NCBI GenBank assembly: GCA_038748065.1
Contig: JBCDJG010000082.1
Span: forward strand, 1 to 16,306
Length of the DNA: 16,306 nucleotides
Reading direction: 5' to 3'
Source: JBCDJG01 sp038748065
Lineage (GTDB): Bacteria > Pseudomonadota > Gammaproteobacteria > Pseudomonadales > Halieaceae
Shown piece by piece: positions 7,100 through 13,719 of this stretch. Both the position numbers and the translations under genes were made by a program. Within the stretch, counting starts at the first letter, position 1. Each line of letters starts with the position of its first letter. The notes below the pieces were generated by a model. It made no database searches, had not been told where the DNA came from, and saw only the letters and a list, made by a program, of their open reading frames with translations.

Positions 7100-7798
7100 T
7101 TAGTCCATGTCGAAGAGGAGAATCTCTGACTCTGCTGCGGCGATAAGCTCCACCTGCGCGGTATCGGCGAGTGCAAGGCCATCTCCTGTGGTGAGGCACA
7201 GGCCATTGGCCTCGACTTCGCCCCTGACTATCTGAAGCCAGACTCGGCGGTCCAACGCGATCGAATGCTGCAGAGATACCCCGGCGTCCAGCAGGCTGGC
7301 ATAGAGATCGACATCCCGGTTTATTGACACTGATCCCTCCCGGCCGTCTCCAGAGCCGACGAGGCGTAGCCTGTTATGCTTATCCGAGGCCGGGAACGCC
7401 TCCTGCTGGTAGCTGGGCTGTAGGCCGCGCTCGTTGGGTAGAATCCATATCTGCAGGAAGTGCACCTCTTCGCTCTCTGAGGCGTTGAACTCGCTGTGCA
7501 GCACGCCAGTGCCTGCGCTCATTCGCTGGACGTCACCGGGCCTTATGGTTGAGCCGATGCCCATGCTGTCTTCGTGCCGTAGCGCACCGGTCAGCACATA
7601 GGACAGGATTTCCATGTCCTGGTGGCCATGGGTCTCGAAGCCGGCTCCCGGCGCGACGCGGTCCTCGTTGATAACCCGCAGTGGCCCGAAACCCATATGT
7701 GCAGGATCATGGTAACTGCCAAACGAAAAACTGTGATGGCTGTTCAGCCATCCAAAGCTGGCGCGGCCTCGTTCTTCGCTGTGACGGACGCTCATCAT
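7100..7798 (-). CDS. Pirin-family protein (YhhW-type bicupin, possible quercetinase)
   Basis: This 232-residue bicupin is the usual length for pirin/YhhW. The N-terminal cupin carries all four metal ligands: His57 and His59 in THGHQDMEI, and His101 and Glu103 in GVLHSEF, the same numbers as in E. coli YhhW. The flanking HHSFSFG (21-27) and MSAGTGV are also typical. YhhW and human pirin show quercetin 2,3-dioxygenase activity in vitro; the physiological substrate is unsettled. The protein should be cytosolic. The first ATG (7798) overlaps the transporter stop (ATGA) with GGGAG 7 nt upstream; a second ATG follows at once, so the true start may be 7798 or 7795. Coupling to the transporter suggests that it acts on an imported or exported compound. 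Confidence 0.92.
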   Translation of the reverse strand: MMSVRHSEERGRASFGWLNSHHSFSFGSYHDPAHMGFGPLRVINEDRVAPGAGFETHGHQDMEILSYVLTGALRHEDSMGIGSTIRPGDVQRMSAGTGVLHSEFNASESEEVHFLQIWILPNERGLQPSYQQEAFPASDKHNRLRLVGSGDGREGSVSINRDVDLYASLLDAGVSLQHSIALDRRVWLQIVRGEVEANGLCLTTGDGLALADTAQVELIAAAESEILLFDMD

Positions 7799-9435
7799 AG
7801 TAGTTCTCCCGGTGAGGACTGGCCGCCACGGACGGGTGCCAGCCAGTGTTCAATCTTCGGCGGTAATTCGCCCTGGTGATATTGTTTGACCTGCGCCTGC
7901 AGGCGTCGATCGTTCTCTGTGACCCGGTCGTGCTGACGCAGGTGCTCGGCCCAGCTACTGACCTGGAAGCTCTCTATCCACAGCGTGGGGTCCTCGGACT
8001 GCTGGAATACGCCCCACTGGAAAGCCCCATCCCGATAACGCTCGCTTGCAAGTTCGCGAATCGCAGTCAGAAATGCATCGATGTTGGCGCTGTCGATACG
8101 GTAGGTGATCGATACCATGACCGGCCCTCTATCAAAGTGTTCCTGCGACCCGCCGTGGATGATGGGCTGTGGCCAATGTGCAGAGGGAGCGAGGTCAAGG
8201 CCTTCTGCCTGGCCAAGTTTTGCGCGCCAGGTCAAAGCCAGTGCGATCACGGCGCCGCAGCCCGCGACGATCATGGCCGTCGCAATGGACGTGTGCTGGG
8301 CGAGTTGTCCCCACAACACTGAGCCGAGTGACATCGAGCCGAAAAACACCATAAGGAAGATCGACAGACCGCGGGCTCGTACCCATCCTGGCAAAGCTGT
8401 TTGAGCGGAAACATGCAGACTGGTCAACACCGTGATCCAGCCGAGTCCAGCCAGGAGCGACGCGGCCATCGCCCACAGTGGCAGATTGGCCAGTCCCAGC
8501 AGCGCCATCGATAGGGCAGTCGTGAACACGCCAAGAGCAGCGATACGGTGCGTATCCAGCCTGGGTTTCAGTCTTGGCAGCAACAGCGCACCGGCAACAG
8601 CGCCAATACCTGCCGCGGCCACGAGCAGGCCATATAGCCTCGCGCCTTCGCCGGGTAGCTGTCTGGCTATTAGCGGCAGCAACGCCCAGTAGGCGCTGGC
8701 GAAGAGGAAAAATGACAGTGCTCTGACGAGGGTTGCCTTGAAGGGCTGGTTATGGGCGGCGTGGCGCAGGCCCGTGATAATTGCGTGAAGTAGCGGCTCA
8801 GGCGGTAATGCGGAAGCGTCCTTCTTCGGCGGGCGCCAGTTCCAGAGCACCAGGACAATCAGGACATAGCTGGCAGCATTCAAGATGAAGGGCCAGGCCA
8901 GTCCAGCGGTCGTGATCAAAACCCCGGCAAGTGCCGGCCCGATTGCTCGGCTGATGTTAATGCCCAGGGAGTTCAGCGCGATGGCGGGAGATAGTTGTTC
9001 CCGCGGGACCAGTTCCGGTACCACCGCCTGCCAGGCAGGTGCAATGAAAGCGGCGCCTGTGCCCAGCATGAAGGTAAAGGTAATCAGCAGGGCCGGGGTC
9101 ATAGCGCCCCGGGCGACCAGCCACGCCAGCATTGCTGCTACCGCACACATCAACACGTTAACGGCGATCAGCAGGCTTCGCTTGTCCAGCCTATCTGCCA
9201 GGGTGCCGGCGAACAGCGCAAAGAGAAAGATGGGCAGTGTGGTGGCCGCCTGTACCAGTGATACAACCGCCGGCGAAGGATTGAGCGTGGTCATCAGCCA
9301 TCCCGCGCCTACGTCATTCATCCAGGTGCCGGTGTTGGAAATCAGCGTTGCCGTCCAGAGCAAGGTGAAGGCTCGCTGGCTGAAGGGTGACCAGGCCGAC
9401 CCGGCCCCCTCGACTGTCAATGTGCCCGCGCTCAT
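7795..9435 (-). CDS. MFS_3-family transporter with C-terminal alpha-beta-barrel domain
   Basis: This is a 546-residue inner-membrane transporter of the MFS_3 group, related to the enterobactin exporter EntS. About 12 hydrophobic helices cover residues 20-410. The first loop has GTLADRLDKRS, the MFS motif between helices 2 and 3. The last 110 residues or so are soluble (from about VMVSITYRID to LPPKIEHW) and resemble an antibiotic-biosynthesis-monooxygenase-like dimeric alpha-beta barrel, with SWAEHLRQHDRVT; this extension is common in MFS_3. Start choice: ATG 9435 gives an ATGA overlap with the amidohydrolase stop, whereas a start at 9477 would add 14 residues lying wholly inside that gene. 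It could export a product or import the substrate of the surrounding enzymes; direction cannot be read from sequence. Confidence 0.9.
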   Translation of the reverse strand: MSAGTLTVEGAGSAWSPFSQRAFTLLWTATLISNTGTWMNDVGAGWLMTTLNPSPAVVSLVQAATTLPIFLFALFAGTLADRLDKRSLLIAVNVLMCAVAAMLAWLVARGAMTPALLITFTFMLGTGAAFIAPAWQAVVPELVPREQLSPAIALNSLGINISRAIGPALAGVLITTAGLAWPFILNAASYVLIVLVLWNWRPPKKDASALPPEPLLHAIITGLRHAAHNQPFKATLVRALSFFLFASAYWALLPLIARQLPGEGARLYGLLVAAAGIGAVAGALLLPRLKPRLDTHRIAALGVFTTALSMALLGLANLPLWAMAASLLAGLGWITVLTSLHVSAQTALPGWVRARGLSIFLMVFFGSMSLGSVLWGQLAQHTSIATAMIVAGCGAVIALALTWRAKLGQAEGLDLAPSAHWPQPIIHGGSQEHFDRGPVMVSITYRIDSANIDAFLTAIRELASERYRDGAFQWGVFQQSEDPTLWIESFQVSSWAEHLRQHDRVTENDRRLQAQVKQYHQGELPPKIEHWLAPVRGGQSSPGELL

Positions 9436-11264
9436 GTCGCTGAGTAGAAGCCGCCGAAGCTGGCAACCGGCGACCACCCGGGTTGAATTGCCGGGAGAGG
9501 ATTGCTCTCGCCCTTGAAGTCTCCGGCACCGTATACGATGTTGCCACCGGTAATCGTCAGTTCGCTCTCTATTGTGCGCAGCGCCTCGTCGCCGACCTCC
9601 AGGTAGGGAGCATTGAGCACAGCGACATCAGCGAACTGCCCCGGCTTGATCCGGCCCTTCAGTAGCTCCTCTTGGCTGAACCACGCCGAGCCCACGGTAT
9701 GATGGAATAGCGCTTGCTCACGAGATAGCTGCTGGTCTGGCCCATGCAGCCGGGTACCGCCAATGCTCTTGCCCGTGGTCGCCCAGTACAGCGTATTGAA
9801 AGGGTTATAGCTGGCCACACGGGTGGAGTCGGAACCCAGGCCCATAGGCAGCCCTGCCTTACGCACGTCCTGCAGCGGGGGTGCGGTGCGCGTGGCTTCT
9901 TCTCCGTAGCGCTCCATGAAGTACTCGCCGGCATAGGCCATGCGAGCCTGCATCGCCATACCACCGCCAAGGGCTTTGATGCGCGCAAGCGTCGGTCGCT
10001 TAAGCGTTTCGCCGTGATCAAAGGCCCAGCGGATATTGGCGAAGCCACCCCTGCCTGCTGCGACTTCCAGCGCGTGGGCTTCTTCGAATACGTCCAGGAT
10101 ATGATTCGTTGACTCGTCGTAGGTGGCATGAATGCGTAGCGGCCAACGATTGCGTAGCAGGTGGCGGGTGACGCCTACCAACTGTGCTCGCCAGCCGCTG
10201 CGCAGAGTGATGTCTGGTCGCGGAGCCATAAAGTTTTCGTAGTCGCCAGCCGCCCACGCCAGGAACTCGCCGCCCCCGCGGACTTTATAGCCATGCAGCA
10301 GGTGCTGCGCGCGATTGACACCAACCTGCCAGTTTTCAGACCACTGTTGAAACTCGGCCAGTTCCTGTCCCTTGTTCTGCGGAAACAGGTACATGGAGAT
10401 TCTCAGGGGGAGTTCGCCGCTTGCAGCAAGCTGGTCAGAGCCCTGGTAGTCTGCTGGAAAATTGTGGCCACCGCCGCCAGCGTCGATGATGCTGGTCAGG
10501 CCGAAGCGATTCAGCTCGCGATAAAAGTGTCGTGTGGAGATAGCCTGCTGCTCTGCTGTCATGGGTGGCAGCGCGCCGATAGTGCCATAGAGCAGGTCCG
10601 GGTTTGGTATTGCGTGAATGATTGCGCCGCCGTCCGGTGTAAATTCGTAGTCGGTGCCAGGTGGTGTCGGGGTTTTCTCATTGAGTCCAAGTGCTTGCAC
10701 GGCCGCCCGATTGAGAAAGCCCTGGCTGTAGAGAAACATAGCGTAAACCGGCGTATCCGGTGCGGCCTCGGTAAGCTCCGCCGGCGTGGGCATACGCTTT
10801 TCATTGAACTGGAAGGGCGACCAGCCACCGATGACGCGGACCCACTGGCCCTGCGGCGTGCGCGCAGCCTGCTCGCGAATGCGCTGCATGCCAATTGCCA
10901 GAGAGGGTACGCCATCCCAGCGTAATTCCATTGCATAGAAACGCCCTGCACGCGTGGGATGCATATGGCTGTCATTGAGCCCGGGAATGACGGTGCGACC
11001 GCCGAGAGAGACAACGCGGGTATTGCTGCCGGCCAGTGCCAGCATAGCCTTGTTGTCGCCAACGGCCTGAATCAAGCCATCGCGTATAGCCAGGGCTTGG
11101 GCGCGCGGCCGCGTTGGGTCCTGGGTGATGATATCGCCGTGGGTCAGCACGATGTCTGCGCTTAAGCCAGCCGCGTGCAGGCCGCCGGGCATGAGTGTGG
11201 CCAGGGCACCGGCGCCAGCGGCGCTTATAAAGCCTCGGCGAGACAGTGTGGGCTTGCTTTTCAT
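9432..11264 (-). CDS. Tat-exported amidohydrolase, YtcJ/Amidohydro_3 type
   Basis: This 610-residue metal-dependent hydrolase has a twin-arginine signal (SRRGFIS, 8-14, then an Ala/Gly-rich core and LHA cleavage region near 31). It should fold in the cytosol with its metal and be exported to the periplasm. The amidohydrolase barrel shows H100-M-H102 (GLNDSHMH), His379 (RIHATYDES), His417 (AFDHGE) and Asp479 (GLGSDSTR), the expected metal and catalytic positions. The HATYDES and FDHGE forms differ from the common YtcJ sequence, pointing to a separate subfamily. The substrate is unknown; relatives cleave amides and other C-N bonds. GGAG lies about 11 nt before the ATG. It starts 20 nt after the porin and overlaps the MFS gene, fitting a periplasmic step between outer-membrane entry and inner-membrane transport. 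Confidence 0.9.
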   Translation of the reverse strand: MKSKPTLSRRGFISAAGAGALATLMPGGLHAAGLSADIVLTHGDIITQDPTRPRAQALAIRDGLIQAVGDNKAMLALAGSNTRVVSLGGRTVIPGLNDSHMHPTRAGRFYAMELRWDGVPSLAIGMQRIREQAARTPQGQWVRVIGGWSPFQFNEKRMPTPAELTEAAPDTPVYAMFLYSQGFLNRAAVQALGLNEKTPTPPGTDYEFTPDGGAIIHAIPNPDLLYGTIGALPPMTAEQQAISTRHFYRELNRFGLTSIIDAGGGGHNFPADYQGSDQLAASGELPLRISMYLFPQNKGQELAEFQQWSENWQVGVNRAQHLLHGYKVRGGGEFLAWAAGDYENFMAPRPDITLRSGWRAQLVGVTRHLLRNRWPLRIHATYDESTNHILDVFEEAHALEVAAGRGGFANIRWAFDHGETLKRPTLARIKALGGGMAMQARMAYAGEYFMERYGEEATRTAPPLQDVRKAGLPMGLGSDSTRVASYNPFNTLYWATTGKSIGGTRLHGPDQQLSREQALFHHTVGSAWFSQEELLKGRIKPGQFADVAVLNAPYLEVGDEALRTIESELTITGGNIVYGAGDFKGESNPLPAIQPGWSPVASFGGFYSAT

Positions 11265-11284
11265 GATGTCGATTACTCCGACGG

Positions 11285-12532
11285 TTATAGTCGAGCCAAA
11301 ATAGTGAACTCTGCGAAGTTTGCAGTGTCTGCCGGGCCGGTAGCTTCGATAAAGGCTTCCGGCTGCGAGTGCGCCAGCGATACGGCAAACTGCCAGTGGG
11401 GGTTGGGTTCCCAGGTCAGGCTCAGCGAGACCGCTGTATTCACAAAACGCTCTCGTGAACCGTCTGGCGTGCGGATCAGGTTTCCCGGGGGCCCGTAGAC
11501 CCCATCCTCAAGTTCCAGTCGCCAGTAGAAGTTGACGTCGAGGCTGAGAGACAGATCGTCGCGCGGCTGCAGCCTCAGATACGGGTTTACGTTGAAAAAG
11601 TTGGCCGGGCCCAGTTGCGCAAGGTCAGAGAAGTAGTTGCCCCTGGGATAAAGTGCATCGAAGGTTTCCAGGCGGCCGTCGTCGGGGTCTGAGTCGCCGG
11701 ACGCAACGTTGACAGAAAGCATAAGCTCTGGGCGCCAGGGGCCGCTAAGTCGGTAGCCGGTGTTGGTGGCCAAGGTCCAGGCTCTGATCTCATCATTGCC
11801 ATGCCTGCCGCCCTGCAGGATTGCTTCCCAGTTCCAGAACACACTGCCGTACTCACCGAAGAGTCTTGCACCTACGCTGTGGCGTCGCTGATCGGCCTGG
11901 CCCTCTATGGTAACGCGGTCCTTGGCATCGCTATACATGTAGTAAAGGTCAAGACCGCCGAGGGCAAACTCGCGGGTGCCATAGACGCCGGCTAGCTGAC
12001 GCTCGTGAAGGCTCTCGTCGTTGAAGGAGCCTTCAGAGTCCACCTGCACCAGCTGGAGGCCAAATGTCTCAAGCTCCCAGTTGTTGACTGGCGCCGTAAG
12101 CCGGAAGCCCTCCCAGTTACGCCGCACGTTGGTGCCATCCCGAGTACCGAGCAGGCGCTGGGAACCAAGCATGATTTCCTGGCGTCCGATTTTCAGGTCG
12201 GCCTCGCCTAGCGGCAGAACGATGTAGCCTTCCTGGATATCCAGATGGTTGTTCTGAATGGGTGAATTATCGATGCCTTCCTGGATGGCGCTCAGCAGGC
12301 TTATGCGCCCATGTACGCCGCTATTGTCGCCAATGTCCGCGTTCATGCGAATGCGCTGTGTCCAGAACCAACCGGTATCGGCCGCATCTTCATCAAAGTC
12401 GATTGCGGATACGTAGGTCGCACGCTCTCGCAGGTCGCCGGACAAAGTCAGACCGGGCAGCGGCGAGATGTCAGCGCGCACTGTCGGCACGAGCAGTAAT
12501 AAAACTATGGCGATGTGGCGTGAAGCAATCAT
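11285..12532 (-). CDS. Outer-membrane porin, alginate-export (AlgE-like) family
   Basis: The chosen start, ATG 12532, gives 415 residues with a clean Sec signal (MIASRHIAIVLLLLVPTVRA, cut before Asp21). Longer in-frame starts, up to 12736, would run through the intergenic hairpin into ycaC and are unlikely. The mature protein is a string of amphipathic strands with alternating aromatic and polar residues. It carries LSGDLRERATYV near the N-terminus, the IGRQEIMLGSQRLLGTRDGTNVRRNWEGFR segment (quoted in part: GSQRLLGTRDG) typical of alginate-export-type 18-strand barrels, and the motif LYPRGNYFSD. Despite the family name, members also pass small organic compounds. It is the only outer-membrane channel in the minus-strand run, so it is the likely entry route for the substrate of the periplasmic amidohydrolase. 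Confidence 0.85.
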   Translation of the reverse strand: MIASRHIAIVLLLLVPTVRADISPLPGLTLSGDLRERATYVSAIDFDEDAADTGWFWTQRIRMNADIGDNSGVHGRISLLSAIQEGIDNSPIQNNHLDIQEGYIVLPLGEADLKIGRQEIMLGSQRLLGTRDGTNVRRNWEGFRLTAPVNNWELETFGLQLVQVDSEGSFNDESLHERQLAGVYGTREFALGGLDLYYMYSDAKDRVTIEGQADQRRHSVGARLFGEYGSVFWNWEAILQGGRHGNDEIRAWTLATNTGYRLSGPWRPELMLSVNVASGDSDPDDGRLETFDALYPRGNYFSDLAQLGPANFFNVNPYLRLQPRDDLSLSLDVNFYWRLELEDGVYGPPGNLIRTPDGSRERFVNTAVSLSLTWEPNPHWQFAVSLAHSQPEAFIEATGPADTANFAEFTILARL

Positions 12533-12556
12533 GTCGCGGTCTTTAAGTGATTGGAT

Positions 12557-12588
12557 TGCCGCGGGCGGCGAGGATAGCGCCCGCGGCA
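12557..12588 (-). promoter_or_regulatory. Intercistronic GC-rich hairpin between ycaC-like gene and porin
   Basis: A perfect 11-bp inverted repeat, 12557-12567 with 12578-12588, encloses a 10-nt loop. The core arms read GCCGCGGGCG and CGCCCGCGGC. It fills most of the 70-nt gap between the ycaC-like stop and the porin start. In the direction of transcription it is followed by AATCCAATCAC, not a T-tract, so it is not a textbook intrinsic terminator. It may partly terminate, or may protect the upstream ycaC message from 3' decay so that the first gene is made in excess over the rest. Confidence 0.65.
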
Positions 12589-12602
12589 TGGTTAAGCCGC
12601 GA

Positions 12603-13307
12603 TCAGGCGGCTTCTGAGTTTGCTGGCTCTGCGGGTACTGGATCGAGACGCTCGCCATGGGCCGAGCGCTCTTGAGCGCCGTGGACCATGGTGTAGGCGT
12701 AGTCAACGCCCATACCGTAGGCGCCGGAGTGCTCACGTACGATGTCCATAACCGCGTCGTAGGTGTCGCGCTTGGCCCAGTCGCGTTGCCACTCGAGCAG
12801 AACTTGCTGCCAGGTCACGGGTACCACGCCCGCCTGGATCATGCGCTGCATCGCGTAGTCATGAGCCTCCTTTGAGGTGCCCCCGGATGCGTCCGCCACC
12901 ATGTAGATCTCGTAGTTGGCGTCGTGCATCGCCGACAGAGCAAAGGTGTTATTGCACACCTCGGTCCACAGGCCGGAGACGATGATTTTACGACGCCCAT
13001 TCTGCGCAAGGTTGTCGCGAACTTTCTGGTCATCCCAGGAGTTCATGGAAGTGCGCTCAAGCAGCGGGTGATCCGGGAAAACGGCGAGCAGTTCGGGGTA
13101 AGTGTGGCCAGAAAAAGACTCGGTCTCAACGGTGGTAATGGTTGTGGGTATATCGAATACCTTGGCAGATTTTGCTAGGGCAACCGTGTTGTTCTTCAGC
13201 GTTTGACGATCGATGGACTGAACACCAAAAGCCATTTGCGGTTGATGATCGATGAAGATCAACTGGCTGTTGTGCGGCGTCAGTACTTCAAGTTTTTCAG
13301 TAGACAT
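12603..13307 (-). CDS. ycaC: YcaC-type cysteine hydrolase (isochorismatase fold)
   Basis: This 234-residue protein belongs to the YcaC branch of isochorismatase-like hydrolases. Asp20 sits in LIFIDHQPQMAFGV, and Cys118 sits in SGLWTEVCNNTFALSAM, at the same number as the YcaC nucleophile. SMNSWDD (87-93) and VADASGGTSKEAHD are further family marks. YcaC of E. coli is an oligomeric enzyme of unknown substrate; relatives hydrolyse amides or isonitriles. The protein is about 25 residues longer than E. coli YcaC, with a Pro/Ala/Glu-rich tail after residue 208. There is no signal, so it is cytosolic. AAGGAA precedes the ATG at a normal distance. It is the first gene of the minus-strand run and is divergent from katG. 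Confidence 0.92.
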   Translation of the reverse strand: MSTEKLEVLTPHNSQLIFIDHQPQMAFGVQSIDRQTLKNNTVALAKSAKVFDIPTTITTVETESFSGHTYPELLAVFPDHPLLERTSMNSWDDQKVRDNLAQNGRRKIIVSGLWTEVCNNTFALSAMHDANYEIYMVADASGGTSKEAHDYAMQRMIQAGVVPVTWQQVLLEWQRDWAKRDTYDAVMDIVREHSGAYGMGVDYAYTMVHGAQERSAHGERLDPVPAEPANSEAA

Positions 13308-13719
13308 ATTGGTTCCTTTTTCGCAGTGCTGTTTCTAATCGAGTTAGTCCAGCGAGTGAGTTGAAAATTCAGCCCGCGGGGCCGAACCTCGTCGAGCAGG
13401 GCCATCTTAGTTTTGCCCCGCGGAACCACAATCGATTTATTCTGAGCTCTGAGTTTAGGAAAGCTAAAGCATGGCCGTTTGTCCCACTTGCGACTAGAAA
13501 TCTCAATATAAAGGTATATTCGGTGCGCCATTTTGGCTCGTTTTGGCGTCTTCATCAGAAAAACTCAAGGTTAATGCATCGAGAAATCCGCACGAATTAG
13601 CTCAACTATCCCGGGCTTAAGAAATACTCGTTTTACCCCAGGTTTGCGCCTGCCTATCTTGGGCAGAGAACTAATGCTAGCCCCGTCGGTGACGATCGGG
13701 TTTACACGAGGTAATGCCT
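13308..13719. promoter_or_regulatory. Divergent intergenic region between ycaC-like operon and katG
   Basis: These 412 bases hold no gene I can support. The ycaC side contains a perfect 9-bp inverted repeat, CCGCGGGGC at 13374-13382 and GCCCCGCGG at 13415-13423. The centre (about 13430-13580) is AT-richer. On the katG side, TTTACC (13632-13637) and TATCTT (13655-13660), with a 17-nt spacer, make a reasonable sigma-70 promoter for katG. The -10 box lies between the arms of a short dyad, CTGCC (13650-13654) and GGCAG (13662-13666), a possible operator. I looked for an OxyR-type ATAG/CTAT ladder and did not see one. Shared control of both directions is plausible but unproven. Confidence 0.5.
13374..13423. 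repeat. Perfect 9-bp GC-rich inverted repeat upstream of ycaC-like gene
   Basis: CCGCGGGGC (13374-13382) and GCCCCGCGG (13415-13423) are perfect complements separated by 32 nt, inside otherwise AT-leaning DNA. Read on the minus strand they lie 67-116 nt before the ycaC-like ATG. They could form a stem in its 5' leader if transcription starts further upstream, or mark a protein-binding site. No riboswitch class was recognised. Confidence 0.5.

Noticed and set aside
10161..10925. 254-codon open frame antisense to the amidohydrolase
   Set aside because: It lies wholly inside a gene with a complete set of family motifs, has no recognisable domain, and is the kind of shadow frame common in GC-rich DNA. 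The same holds for 8885-9517 and 14209-14943.
12533..12736. N-terminal extension of the porin by 68 codons
   Set aside because: It would cross the 11-bp hairpin and the end of ycaC and bury the clear signal peptide in the interior.
13280..13555. Minus-strand reading frame of 91 codons, and a plus-strand one of 79 codons (13361-13600), between ycaC and katG
   Set aside because: The first overlaps the ycaC start in another frame, neither has a convincing ribosome site or a known domain, and the residue make-up looks random. The region is better read as regulatory.
13600..13719. OxyR binding site upstream of katG
   Set aside because: Only isolated CTAT words were seen (for example at 13654), not the spaced ATAG/CTAT ladder, so no call is made.
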